Of a stretch of DNA of 64,000 nt, positions 1-12,955 are shown piece after piece (the stretch's first letter is position 1; each line of letters opens with the position of its first letter). The notes below the pieces were generated by a model. It worked only from the letters and a program-made list of their open reading frames with translations. It ran no database searches and had not been told where the DNA came from. The translations under genes and the position numbers were made by a program. Source of the DNA: Stratiolaelaps scimitus (lineage: Eukaryota > Arthropoda > Arachnida > Mesostigmata > Laelapidae); the NCBI GenBank assembly GCA_019614645.1, contig JABWDB010000018.1, forward strand, positions 1,674,001 through 1,738,000. The letters run 5' to 3'.

Positions 1-35
1 AACGCGATCTGATGTCACGCATATCTCCACGCCTA

Positions 36-764
36 GATGTCGATTATAGTCTAACGTACGTTGAGGTTGTTATACATATATTACAAACGCTATGTCGCCG
101 CTGTGTGCCTATCATGAGCAGGTGCGTGATGACATCCTTAAGGTTATGGGACCCGAAGGAAAGCTGCTTCTGCTTACTGCAAAACACGTTGCTCAGAAAG
201 AGTGTCCGGTAAGTACAATCCCCAACGTGTGGCAAAATGTGCCACAGCTATTTTCGCGTTCGAAATTGCTAAATGGCTAAATATATAGTGAGCCTATCTT
301 GAATGTCCAACTCATGAAACGTTATGAATATGAAGATCGCCCGCTGTGGTCTGCAATCTTCGCTAAGTCATAGAACAAAAGGGTAAATTTAATTTTATGT
401 CGAAGAATTAATTAATAGTCTGCCAGGACGGCAGGTCTGCTAACAACGATAGTAGATATATTTGTAAAACCTAATTTTTCTGTCCAAAATCAAAATACGG
501 CAAAACAGGTGATTTTTTTCTGTAGAGCCCGAAGAGCAAAATAGCTCCTTGAGTTTCGACGTTTAACACATTCTCGAATGTTGTAATGATAACCATCCAA
601 CTAGGGCATGTTCCTCCTGTTTTCCTTAGAAATTATGAGAATAGGCGTTTTATATTTTAGGGATCGCAGAGATGGTTACCGGACATGTCCTTCTCATCAC
701 ACTTTATTCTCGTTAGGCCAAGCAATATGAAAATGCTCATCGGACACATTAGCACTGTGATCGC

Positions 765-800
<36 letters not shown>

Positions 801-2639
801 AACTAGAACTATGATTTCTAGCACATCAGGGGTACCCTCTGTATTCTTCACGCACCGGAGCTAGCACCCTGGGAGCATCTGAACGGCAGTATACTTGCCA
901 TTGTGCGTTACAACGCCCAATTTCGTTGTCGATAGCCATAGTGAATCAAATCGATGTTTTCATAACATACACCACGAATTGCCCGTTTTTTCAATGCATC
1001 GACACAACCATAATCACAAGGTCTTCAATCTGTACAATATACAGGTTCAATCCGTCGATGAATGTTGCTGGCCTCAATCCAGCTCGCTATTGCAGCCGTT
1101 CTACGGTGAGGCTTTGCGTTGTCATCGAAAACAAGCCTAATTCCTGTGCCATTTCACCACGAGTCTCCCTTCACGAACTCGAGCTATCGACTCGCATTGA
1201 TGTTTTCCTTTTTATCCAGCAACTCAAAATAACAAATGCCGTCGGCGTCCACAGCAAGTGCAATCATCACTTTGCGACGAACGATATTCGGCACTGCCAC
1301 CGGGGATGGCGTTTCATTTGTTCGAAGCTACTTTCTCGCGAGGTCGCTCTCATCCGGAGCCGGTACAAAGCATCATGTGTTGCTCAGAATTCGCAAAAAG
1401 GCCGACGAAGAGGTCATAGTTCAACCTCTAATTTGTCTTAGGGCTGTGGTGATTGTCACAGCCCGTTCGCTCGTGAGATGTCCTGAAGTGAAATCCCCTG
1501 TGGTCACCAACGGTCCAGCTACCCCACCCCCCGGGAAATCGATCACACCAGCAGTAAACTTTTTACCAGATGAAAGCCCCCTTTTCTCAACATATTCACC
1601 AATGTTCAATAAATTTCGTTCGGGCGCGTTCCTTCAAGCAACAAAAAAAAGTTAATCACGATACTGCACTAAACGAATATTTCCGCTGTTTTGATTGATG
1701 TCTGTTCTAATAAACGGGATCAACGCTAAGCTATCTGTAAGCACATGAGTCAAACATCAACAGGTCAAATTTGCCTATGACGCCTAGTTCGAAGGTTATC
1801 AAAGTTCTGTCAATTTTCACAGTGAATCCGAACGACCTGATATATATATATATATATATATACACTTCACTCGTAAGAGAAACTCGATCGCTTACAGAGT
1901 GGGATTGTTAACATTATGTATTACTCCGCTGGTAAAAGGCAAAGTATCGTCTTTTTCTCCTGAACAGTACACAGTCCATCATGAGAACCAGTACAATAAT
2001 CATATTGGTAATGCGTTCTTCTTACATTTGATTCACCCATGATGAAATTCTATAACAATAGCTATATATATATATATAATGAAATTATGTTTCGATAACT
2101 AACGGCGGCTTGTGTACACACCTTCATGCGTTGTGTTCAGATAACCAACCACTGTCACATTGAGGAGATCCTGAAAGCCTATCGTACTTTGGCAGTTCAA
2201 CGTGAGAAAGGCGTTATCCCTGAGCATGGCCCTCAGTCCGTCCGGACCACGCATCATCTTGACATACGGAAACAGATGAGCGTAAGTAGACTGCACTAGG
2301 TACAGTGCATTAAATTAAAGCGCTTTAGCTAACTCTGTCAGCGTTGTCACCGACTCCAATGTGTCAGATCAATCAGATCAGATTATTAACATCCGGGAAA
2401 CCTTCCATAATGCCACTAAAAAATGCCAATCACCAAGCATATGAAGCATGCCCTAATAATATTTTGGTGAGCATGATTACGCACGAAAATAGCACGGGTA
2501 GCGCCGACGACTTCGAACCGTCGGCTCTCTGGTCCGAATCCCTCAAGATACATATGGTTTGTAGTAGTGACTAGTTCCGAACAATGTCCAAGGCAGCAAC
2601 ACCTCCAGGATGAGAAATAGTTGACCTCTCTGATGTGTC

Positions 2640-2676
<37 letters not shown>

Positions 2677-5600
2677 CTCTATTTCTCTCTCTCTCTCTCA
2701 TCTATCGTTAGAGCCAATTCCAGGTTAAACGCTAATTTGCAAAAAAAATGAGGCGCCACATTTCAAGATTTGCAGACCTCAAGGGGCCTATGCTTCTCCC
2801 AGTCTGATCGAATTAGTATTTGACGGATGCGCGTAAAGGGCAGATCGTCTCGAGAAAAAGAGAGAGAGAGAGAAAGAGAGCGAGCACTTGTAGATAGCTT
2901 ATAATTTGATAGGGCTAAAATTGATAACAAATCATACCGGAATCAAGGTATTGGTCTGACACATTGAGACGGCATTACTGTTATTATTTCGTGTCATCAT
3001 AATCCGATGCTTAACTGCTTTATCCTGCTGGTTGAATCAACAGAAAATTTTGGGTGGAGTGAAGGTGTGCGGCTTGTGTACTACTTACGAGATGCATCGC
3101 TACAAAATGGAAAATTCGGTGCCGGTCCTTGACCATGTGGCCGATTGGGATATCACGACCGGCATTCGCCCAAGAAGCGAGGTATGATATCCAGTGTGGC
3201 GTAATGGAACGTCTGTTTCTGTCACTACTCCGGCAATTTCTTATATTGAGCCACTTCTTTACATACGACCTATTCTGCAACCAGACATAGCAAACACATA
3301 CCAAAACGACATTGCCGCTTGCGATTGGCTGCTCATCACCGTCTTGGTCAAACATAACTATTCTTCAAAAGGCGTTCATAGTCAAGTACTTAATATAATA
3401 GGTTCCACAACAAATGACAGCCTATGCGGCTTACACGCTCTCAAGTCCATTCTATGGGCGAATGGTAGACTCATAGTACCAACATTACACACACACACAC
3501 ACAATGTAATCGGGGATGGGATGGATTTCGTTTCGTCTCTGTGATTTTTTTTGTCGTGATTTGATTCGATCGCAGACTGAGTGAGGCCAGCCGCCGATCT
3601 AATCCGGTTAACAATTGCTTTTTGAGCTGACCCTCAGCTGTTCCCCTATGTGACAGGCCTCAGCTCTTAACCTTTGGCGTATTACTATGAGGACCTGTCA
3701 AAGCCCCCTTTGCTTATTCTCTTCCTTCCTCGTATCTGGCGAGAATCTTCGGATAAAGAATGATGATAAGAACTCCAAAGAGTCTACGCGTCTGACAGGA
3801 TTTGAACCCGCGTCCCTCCGGTCTAGCAGTCCAAGACGCTCGGATCTAATCCGGTTGCCATCCAGCTTTCGTATTTGGAGCGTTATCATTTGACTTCGTT
3901 CTCACTGTGCAAACGATTAATTGCCCTCTCGACCCATTATTTAATAATATGTCCGTATATTGCCAATTATTGTTTGATTGTTGTTTCTAGGTGTCAGATA
4001 AAATGTTGCCCACATTCTACCAGGATCTCCTACCTCCGTTCAAAGGCGGTTTCGGCAAAGACATCGTAATGCGCGTCGGACTCTACCACGTAAGTTAACG
4101 TTGTCGGTTGAGAATAACCAGCTTAAGCAAATGTCGCATTGTTCAGCGGAGTGAATTTTAGTAGTACGTTTCTGACTTCTCTCGAAAATACGATGTTCCA
4201 CATTCGAATTGAATGCTCAGTTCTCTCGGAGACAGCTAGTTTTTAATTGGTTGACTACGCGGCTGAATTCCCAAGGAGCAGACAAAGCAGAGAACAAGGA
4301 ACATGTTCGTCCAATTCCGAATCAGCTAGGGACAATCACCAGGTTCGAGCCCTCTGAGAACATGACCCGTTTTCCTTGCAGTACCCACCCGTGACGATGA
4401 TCGAATATAAGAAGGATGAGCATGGCCAAAATACGAACAAAATCTTGAAAGTCAACGGAACCTTCGGGGACATGATTCAGGTGTTCGCTTGGCACTTCAA
4501 TTTTAAGTAAGTGGTCTTTCGATTGAGGACCGAGCGATCGATCGATCCGAGGTTCTGCTACAAAAACGCCGGCTCACTCGATCTAGGCTGACATTTAGGC
4601 CGGGGCTACGGTTCAGCTCATAATCGTATGCAGCCGAACTGTGATTGAAAAATGATGATGCACAACGCTTCTCTGTACATCATCGACAATGTGACATATT
4701 CATTTCTGACACATAATTCCGCGCTGCTATTGTATATACTACAATACATACAATACACATGAATATTGTGGGGGTGAATGAACAACATTAAATGCAACAA
4801 CGTGTGCCAGCCTAACAGATCGATGGTAGTTCCTACCGGCTCTTCTTGTTCACCCCGTACTCCCAGCCCCCAGCATGTAGTGAACTTATTTCTCCGCCTG
4901 CTTCTATTACACATTTAATTAACGCACAACGTGATCAACGTCCTATGACGCTTCTTGTGTCTATTCATTTGTCGCTGTTTCGCTTACACGTGTTTCAACC
5001 AAGGTAATTTTCCTTTTGAAAACATTTTTCCAATGTTTCATTTGATTCTTGAAGCTTTATAATGGTTCGACGACAATTGTACATATCCTGGCATATTTGA
5101 TTGCAAGCTCCATCCACACATCTGTGTGCCTTCTAGAATCGAGTGGGTAGTCTCGCCTGAGCCCGAACCCGGCATGCATGACCACAACGGCAACTTTACC
5201 CGTGGCATTATGGCGCTCTTCGAGCAGAAGAAGATCGACATTGGCCTCTATCCGTTCATCATTACGAAGGAAAGATCCCGCCTGGTTGACTGGACCGTCG
5301 GAATTGAGGGCACCTACGTCCGGTTCCTCGTGATGTGGCCACACATCAACTATAAGTTCATGTTCTTTGTGCCGTTCGCCTGGGACGTACGTATCATGTT
5401 GCATTCGTTCATGGATAAGATGTCGGTACGATGTCGGCCGTAGTCATATCATATCAAGCTGTATCGGCCTTACTGATTCATCCACAATAGCGACTAACAC
5501 GAATAATGAATAGTGGTAATCGTCCAACTAAGTGATAATTCTGTTACAGACATGGGTGTGCACGTTCGCTGTACTTTTCATTATCCCTGTGATGCTCTGG

Positions 5601-8260
5601 TGCCTGCATCACAATTCGAAGTTTTACGAGTACAACGAGATGCGACGAGACGGAGGACTCAACTCGCTGTTCAATTGCTACTGGTATATCTGGTGCGCCT
5701 ATATACAACAAGGTGGGTAGCGGCAGGCAATCAACTATAACTCGTATACTTTGAAGCGAATCTTAAAAAAGATTAATAAATCAATGACTAAACTGCTGCG
5801 CCCACAGAGGCTGACAAGCACGAAGAGACACCTTCGCATTCGCAGAGTTCAGACGCCGTGCGGCTGCCGCGAAACATCGGCTGACATATCGAAACAGCGA
5901 GCATCTTCGCGGTGGAGGTTGTCCAGGGTCGATGGTCTGCTACTCACTGTGCAATCAATTCACTCTAACTCAGGCGGATACCTTATGAAGTAGCAGCACA
6001 AGTAGCGGGCATTGCGCGTGAGACAATCGATAACCGGAAGTAAAACCTTCCAGGCGGAACGCACCTTCCCGAAGCGTCGTCTGGCCGTACACTCGTCAGT
6101 TTCTGGTGGCTGTTCGTCGTTATATCGATGACGACGTATTCGGGCAATCTCGTCGCCGAGTTTACGTTCCCTCGGGTGCGCTACAACCTCGCGTACGCCT
6201 CGCAACTTGTCTCCTACCGAAGGACGATGGATTGGGGCTCCTGGAGAGGAACAGCGTTCAAACAAACGCTTGGTGTAAGCTCAAGTTCGGCGTAAAATTA
6301 ACTAGGGGATCGTGCGCTAAGATCGCCCCGTTCTACGTAGCAAGCTTGGGTGAAGCTATAATAAGCTTGGATTTTTTCGGTTACAGCCAAAAAGCCCATC
6401 TCTTACGAGTGAAACGTGTTGCGAAGTCATTGCTAGAGTTTAATAGAAGGCTGGTACAAGAATCTTTACACACTCCTTCCAAGCATCAACACAGCTCGCG
6501 TTTCCGGAGGGTTGGGTAGATTTTCAATTACATTTCATTTATATTATCCATTCAGAGCAAACGATATTGGACAAAATTAAGTATTCAAAAGTGCAGCGTG
6601 AGTATGTGTTAGTGTGCGTTTTGAAAGGAATATCAGTACAGTCAATGTTTGCCTGCGCGCTCTATCGTAGGAGGAGAGCGGGAAAATGAATCGGCAGATC
6701 TACAGACGAATGAGAGACTTCGACCCCAATGACGAGAAGTACGTCCTGAAGAGAATCAGATGGGGTAGGCGCGCCCTAATCGACAACGAGATTCATCTTC
6801 GCTATTTCATGCTGCGGGCGTTAATCCAGAAGAAATGGTGCGACTTTCACGTGTCCAAAGAAGCGCTCTTCGAGTACTCCTCCCATATAGCTGTCAGGAA
6901 AGGATTCCCATATATGGCGCGGTTCAATGAACGGTATGTATGGTCAATGCAAGCTGGATGACGGCATCGTAGAATCTGGTGGGGCGGTATGATTTTCGCA
7001 GAAGTGGGCGAGTGCTCGAATCACGAACACGAGTGTAGGTGACAATCGACATTTTTTTTTAATAATCCATTCTTGCTGTTAGGCAGCCATTTGCAAATTC
7101 AGCAATTTAACATAAACATAATCCCGTGATACGTAGGTACCTACGTGTACCTTGTCGTCGTCAAAAACAACACGTGATTCCTATGGTAAGAGCGGTGGAA
7201 AGAACAGATGATTTCTGATGGGGATAATGCAAATTGAGGCTTTATTCTTGAAGGCATCAGTAGGCATAGTACAGAAAGAACAGGGCAAAATGTAAATATC
7301 GGACCCCCCCCTCATGCGGTGATTTTGTGCTTCATTTCGCCGTTATAGAATCGGTCGCTCAATACAGCGTGGTCTGTACGCGGGCTGGATACAGAAACAC
7401 TGGGCGAGAGAGAGCGAATGCACCGTGGAGGCCAAGGTTCACGGAGGCGATCGTCGAATTGTGGCGTTACATCAGGTGGAAGGTGCGATCTGGGTACTCG
7501 GCATAGGTTGGGCCATGGCCTTCCTGGTGCTCTTTGTCGAGTTCATGCGCAAACGACGCGAGATGAATCCGCCCAGATGTAAGTTTTTGCAAAGCAACTT
7601 ATTACTTGGCAGGGTATTTAACTTGCTTCGGCCTACGCATGCGGTTCACTTCATCGTAGGCTTTCATCATATATATATATATATATATAATATATGTATA
7701 TATATATATTTGTATATATCTCAAGCTTGGGTCATCATTTCTCTGAGTGCTTTTTCCGTCTATTCTTGTTTAGATAATTTCTTCCCACACTGTAAATCTG
7801 CAATAGATCTAATAACATTACTGGTTAGCATTTATATCTATTAGAAAACATGATGCCGAACCTGATGTAACCAATGGATGTGTTTTGTCTCCGATCAACT
7901 AAAATCTAGGCACACACAAAACCTTAGTCACCACAATGATTGGGGGGTTATCTAGATAGCTCTGGAGTAACATACACATTTGATGTGATATTCTCTATTC
8001 TCTCGTCACGATCCACTGTTCCAGCCGCCAAGACCGGTGACATCTCGGCCCAGCAGAGATCAATAGGCAACGCCATCTACGATACGCAGTACGCGGACAA
8101 GTCGATGTTTGACACCCAGTTCGGCTCCGAGTTCGGCATGAAGGGAAAATCGTCCGAAGGAAAGTTTACGTTCGACCAGCCAGCGGCGCCATTCCGCTAT
8201 ACGGGATTCCCAAACAAAAGCGATCTCGTACAATATGGCTATCCAGCGAGAAGATACTAG
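36..8260 (+). CDS. Ir93a-like ionotropic receptor, gene A (5' end outside window)
   Basis: Ligand-gated cation channel subunit of the IR branch of ionotropic glutamate receptors, expected in sensory neuron membranes. Exons read: ~36-208 (5' edge uncertain), 2141-2281, 3044-3181, 3991-4089, 4382-4506, 5137-5386, 5550-5712, 6054-6274, 6671-6933, 7349-7578, 8025-8260 (TAG). All junctions from 2141 on are GT-AG and keep frame, giving 621 residues. The order is end of the amino-terminal domain; S1 lobe (5137-5386, with ERSRLVDW holding the family arginine); M1 (5550 exon); pore region ending in IQQGG; M3 with [13 protein letters not shown] in place of SYTANLAAF; S2; M4 ([20 protein letters not shown]); cytoplasmic tail ending GYPARRY. 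Introns and phases match gene B, its tandem paralogue. An exon between 208 and 2141, equivalent to gene B 27737-27806, was not placed securely; 1968-2007 is a weak candidate. A change of frame near 88-105 might mark decay. It could instead be an Ir21a-type gene. Confidence 0.85.
769..797. repeat. (AT)n microsatellite
   Basis: Perfect AT dinucleotide run in the first visible intron of gene A. Similar runs of 20-70 bases recur throughout the window, for example 1840-1862, 12921-12951, 13333-13357, 15405-15435 and 26002-26039. Confidence 0.95.
920..1315 (-). mobile_element. Decayed mariner-family transposase fragment
   Basis: Translating the minus strand gives pieces that read like a mariner (Tc1/mariner superfamily) transposase. 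The piece at about 1185-1315 contains [14 protein letters not shown] and [16 protein letters not shown], matching the 'KVM…W D…G…FELL…INA' block. The piece at about 1031-1140 contains FDDNAKPH, corresponding to the HDNARPH block with the second catalytic aspartate. A third piece at about 920-1030 resembles the region after the last catalytic residue. The pieces lie in different frames with stops between them, so the copy is inactive. It sits in an intron of gene A. Terminal inverted repeats were not found. The family is recognised from memory of conserved blocks, not from a search. Confidence 0.65.
2642..2699. repeat. (CT)n-rich microsatellite
   Basis: Interrupted CT run in an intron of gene A. 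A matching (GA)-rich stretch lies at about 2859-2882, so the transcript could fold locally. Other CT runs occur at 30118-30152, forming the pyrimidine tract of a gene B acceptor, and at 47564-47592 just after a gene C donor. Confidence 0.9.
3610..3842 (-). mobile_element. SINE family 3, full-length copy with target-site duplication
   Basis: About 233 bases between two identical 14-base direct repeats (gatctaatccggtt at 3596-3609 and 3843-3856), the mark of a retroposed insert. Read on the minus strand it starts with a tRNA-like head containing a B-box (GGGTTCAAATCC). It continues into a body shared with copies at 35995-36196 and 45855-46072, and ends near a short A run, seen as ttttt at 3620 on the plus strand. 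It lies in the gene A intron between exons 3044-3181 and 3991-4089. No tRNA gene is claimed, because the head is diverged. Confidence 0.85.
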
Positions 8261-9191
8261 ATCAGGTTCAGTTAATTGTACATGTACGGTTGACTGTCTA
8301 TGCCTGTACTCACAGCGAATATCCTGGTAGTGATGTCACCGACGGCTCGCGTTACCAACGGCCCAGTACGCCAAGCGGCCTTGGACACCGCTACAGTCTC
8401 CAGGTGGCTGTAGTTTGTGTGCGAGCGTTGTGGTTGACGACACCACATCACACCTAGCATTTGCATCTCCCTCAAAGCATACGCTTAGAATCATACCATC
8501 GAATTGAAGCCTTCATAATTGATTTGCTACGTTATGAATTTTGATTTTTTTTTTGTTTTGGTAACTGTGCGCACTGAGAATGCCCCAATTTACGCGTGTT
8601 ATCTGTTACATAGCCTACACAGATGTACTATAGATAAAATGCTCGATTGTTCGATACGGTTTATAACCATTGGCCGTGAGAGCTCAAACGAAATTCAACA
8701 TGGAAATCGGCTCTAGCAAAGCACACGACATACTCGTTATCTCCCTCGTAGGGTGAATCACTAGTAAAAATGATGAACACAATTACGAGATTAGATAATT
8801 ATGAGTTTTGGATTCGCCTCTTAATCAGGTTACGTTATTATTTGTCGCCTCACATGATATTCTGCTCTCCGGTTGCCGACAAAGTTTGGACCGGTTGAGT
8901 TCTAAAAATCAGCAATCGTGTAAATAGAACTCGTCGACCTTGGTGAGCTCGCTAGTCGCCCGTTGCCGGCATTGCTCCCAAGTATACAGCGTGTTTAAAA
9001 TCACCTTCTTCTCTGTACATTTCAATGATCTGTACAATTATGGGCCTATTCTACTACGGCAATGTCCAGTTATCGTCGCTTGAGGTTAGTTAGCAGGTTT
9101 GTTGTTAGCGTGTATTTAGTCGGCGTGATTTTTTTTAAAGGAACCGTCTTTGTGCGGCGTGCGATTGCTTGTAGGATAATTACTCAACCGA

Positions 9192-9192
9192 T

Positions 9193-9223
<31 letters not shown>

Positions 9224-9227
9224 ATGT
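9192..9227. repeat. GGC/GGA minisatellite
   Basis: Imperfect tandem of ggcggcggaggc-like units, strikingly GC-rich against an AT-rich background. No coding frame around it is supported. Confidence 0.85.
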
Positions 9228-9657
9228 AGGCGTAGATATCTGCCAGAGAAAACTGTATATATTCGTACATAGTATAAAAAGCGGCTTTTTCTTTTATCCT
9301 AACAAACTCCCAACTCAGATATCTTTACTCATTATAATCCACATAATATTTCAAGCTCGAATTTACTCAACGTATGACGCAGTGTTAACGGGATGAATAT
9401 AATGAATAATTGTCTATTTTAACACTACGAATAGCTCCAACGCGTTTATACCACAAGGCTCAAGCACTTCAGCTTGACAACACTAGCCGTCTTGTTCTCC
9501 TAATGTCTAGATCGAGGCCTGCGAAATTCGCCGCTATTCCTAATAACGCCAACAAGGATTGAAAATATGGAGCGTTATACTATGAGCACAGAATTATTAC
9601 TTACAACGACTAGCCATGTCGGCTGCAGTGGATTTTCATCGCATATATATATAAGGT

Positions 9658-9764
9658 TGTTTATTAGTCAATTATAAAAGTGGGGGACAATTGCACTCGC
9701 TAAATCGAGAAATACATCTAAGAGCGACCTGCTCTGTATGTTTTTAATGGAATATCTAGGCAAT
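9658..9764. repeat. Interspersed repeat, family 4, copy 1
   Basis: Alignable by eye over about 105 bases with 39046-39150 in the same orientation. Both open with tttattagtcaat, keep gacaattg/caacaattg, and share ctctgtat near the end. Read on the minus strand the block ends in a tattgactaataaa-like sequence, which could be the 3' end of a non-LTR element. No tRNA-like head is seen. Confidence 0.6.
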
Positions 9765-10747
9765 ACGATTGCTATGAGAGTTTGTTGTACTATGTTATCT
9801 GTCATGTTACCTTTACGCATATATTAATCCTGTTGATCACTTATATATACATATTAAGCTGTACTAGACAATATATGATTACATATGCGCATTTAGCCTC
9901 ATATGTGTGGATGCATCTTGTGGCGATGATAGCAACTAGTGCACTGTATTTCACCTGAATAAATGCTCAATATCTGTGATGGCTAATAACGGTCCTTATT
10001 CATTCATTGATACTCGAAATGCAAATGATAATATTTATGGTCACAATAATAATAATAATAATAATAATAATAACGTATGGAAAGTACGTGTACTTGTCGA
10101 GTTCTCATATTGTATCAGCAATTCTCAAATCGATCTGTCCGTGTCATGCTCTAGCCGGTAACGTCGGCAGTGACTAGGCACACAGCTTGGATAGATAAAT
10201 ATAGGCCTGATATATATATCACACATTCAAATCTGGCCTGCTCTGGGATGCTAGCCTCAGCGAGGTGGAGATTTTTTCTCTAACATTTCACTCATAGCAA
10301 GGCCACTCTCTCCCGTACGGAAAATCAATGTCAAGCGGTTGTCTTCTGACGAGAGAGAGGGGTGTCGGGGGGCCTTTCGGGGTCCGCCAATGGAAGAAAC
10401 CTGAAAGTGATATGCGACTCACACTTATGTCATTATCCTCCCATTAGCTGAACACAATAGGTTGCTATACAGATTAGGCGATCTCGAATGCAGCTGCCAA
10501 ATCGCGATCATATGCATATAGCGAGCTATACGATTCTATTTATTTTCGGAGAGTATTATGCGCTTTCAAAAGATTCGAATTAAATGACAATTTGCGCTCG
10601 ATGATTGTCACTTGTCATTTACTTGTTTCATTAAAAAAAAAATAACACGGGTAACCTTAGGCAAGCCCTTGTTTAGAGCAGGTTCAAAACACAGCTTGAG
10701 TACTCAACGGGATATCTCCATCTATAGCGGGTTGAGTAAATTTTCGA

Positions 10748-10748
<1 letters not shown>

Positions 10749-10817
<69 letters not shown>
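10749..10817. repeat. Long (AT)n microsatellite
   Basis: About 69 uninterrupted bases of AT dinucleotides in the A-B intergenic region. Confidence 0.97.
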
Positions 10818-10820
<3 letters not shown>

Positions 10821-11088
10821 CAACGTTGTTAAATAACCAAGCGTTGTCTAACCAAGCGCCTGCTATGATTGTTTGTACCAGAACTCGTTGGCCGTATTGC
10901 TCTTCTATATTACCTTATTATAACTTGAGATTTTCCCACCCCTCGCCACTTAGCTGAGATCATTATGATTACAATGCTACTACCGCCTGTATTCTGTCGA
11001 TTTTGCCCCTGCTTCTTCTGGTCTTCTTGCCGATACGGAGTGTTTTTTTTTCCGTTCTGCTAAGGTTCTTCTGTATTGTTTTCGCCCT

Positions 11089-11700
11089 ATGCTGACCTAC
11101 TGTTGCTGTGTCGCCAAGTCGCTATTGTTCGTGTGGCTGTTGGCGGCGATGTTATTCGTGCTGAACACGAGTTGTTGCTGTTGTTGTCGTCGGTGTTGCC
11201 ATCGGTGTTGTACCTGTCTAAGGCGTCGCTGTAAAAGGTATTCACTACATATCGATGCGACGGTTGCATGCGACATGTCGTGAGGTGAGTTCGACCAGAC
11301 ACAGCACGACGAAGTTATCCTCGCCGGCCACCGGCACCTCAAGATGGCCGGCGGCAAAGAGATGACAAAAGAATACCTCTCTACTGGGGGTGTGTCGTTT
11401 TTGCCCTGGCTGATGTGTGTATCGATCCATTGGCTGTGCATATGCCTACTCGGCCGTGTATGCCTCTCTGTATACTTACCTAGATAGCTGGATATCCCGA
11501 GAGGGTCAGGCTTCAGCGTTGATGCTGCTGCTGCTGCAACTGCCGCAGCTGGGGCTACGGCGGCTTCTGCTGCAACTTCTACGCGCTGATCGACTCGAAG
11601 CCTTTACGACTGCGGCACCCGGCCATCACTGCGTGAAGGCTGCGATTCGTGCCTGTTGCTTTCGTATGCTTCACTGTTTATGCACCATGCTCCAACCCGC
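11089..11700. repeat. Trinucleotide-rich segment, coding status unknown
   Basis: Rich in TGT/TGC/CTG triplets on the plus strand, which read as CAA/CAG/GCA on the minus strand. The minus frame at 11097-11441 encodes a glutamine run (QQQQQ) and asparagine-rich ends, as in low-complexity parts of transcription factors. The plus frame at 11417-11707 encodes a leucine run. Frames are open on both strands, as expected of repeats, and there is no domain or convincing splice context. I do not call a gene. Confidence 0.4.
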
Positions 11701-12917
11701 GAGCTGATAGGCGAATCGCGAACTTTAACAGACAAGCCCATAATTGCGATACAGAACACAAATGGATGTCAGAAGGTTAGTGTAGTACTAACACTAGATG
11801 ATGCCATACAAACAGCTGACATTGCACAATCAGCCAATTTAGTATCGGTAGTATGCATCGAAGCAAGAATCAAACCGGGTCATGTAGCACTTTTGAATTT
11901 TGACGCGACCGACTCAATCAATCAAAATCCCTATGCCGTTCCTCGATCCTATCCATCACGACGGCTCGTATTGTGACTAATCATCGGATCAACTAACGAA
12001 CGGTGAGTAACTAATCAACCGAGCTTATAAAAATGTATTTGTATAAATTATTATACTATATTATTTATAGTAATTTGTATTTTTGTTGATCTTCAGCTTC
12101 GGCCCTTTCTCGAGGCATTTCTCCCACAGGAACGCTAGTACACGCTGTTTGTGGGTTTTGATTGCGACATTTAGCAATCAAATACGACGGACATTTCCTT
12201 CGAAATCCGGCCCTGTAGTCGCCTTTAGCTAAAACTGATCCTCGCGCACTATACGTGTCTCTTAACTCCACAGCTGCATTTTACTTCGAATTCGTTGAAT
12301 TACAACCCCCCCCCCCCAAAAAAACGGTTCTCTTACCACGAGAATCTTGCGTACGGATACTCCTTTCAATATTTGCTCTATACCACAACAACAACAAGTA
12401 TTGTCATTCCTTTAAACATTGCGTTCTGCATGTTCATCATTAGTCCAGTCGGTGCCAAACAGCTCACCAGCGGACCCCGCGCGGCAACGGCAGCGATTCC
12501 CAACGACTCCCTAAGCGTTGTTAGATATAACAGGCAGGTAGAAAACACGGATATTAAATTATCCTTCCAGACGACTCAGTGATCCCAGCGGCTAAGATGT
12601 GCGACAAAAAGCAGCAAAACACAAACAACACTCTCAAAAAGCGATGTAACAGAACGAAGTCAAACTCAAGAAACTGAATCATGCACAGCAATCCAGCCGA
12701 AGCAGGAATAATCCAATGTGTCACAGTATATATATATATATTAAATCGTCTAGTACACCCTTTGCCCCGACGGTAGATGGGCGAATCAGCCTAATTGTCT
12801 TCAGCCGCCGCGCAAACCAATCAAGGCTGCCAGGTGTGCTAATTATTTCAGCGATAAGGCTTCGATCCTACTTGGAGTTATCTATCACACAATACGGGTG
12901 GCGTACGGCGTGCGTTG

Positions 12918-12955
<38 letters not shown>

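Noticed and set aside
2099..2296. Minus-strand open frame of 65 codons
   Set aside because: Shadow of the gene A exon 2141-2281 on the other strand.
2642..2882. CT run followed by GA run as a regulatory GAGA element
   Set aside because: Intronic simple repeats of this kind are frequent here; nothing ties this pair to a promoter.
11097..11441. Minus-strand open frame of 114 codons with a glutamine run
   Set aside because: Its length comes from CTG/TGT-type repeats that keep several frames open on both strands. No domain, splice partner or homologue was recognised.
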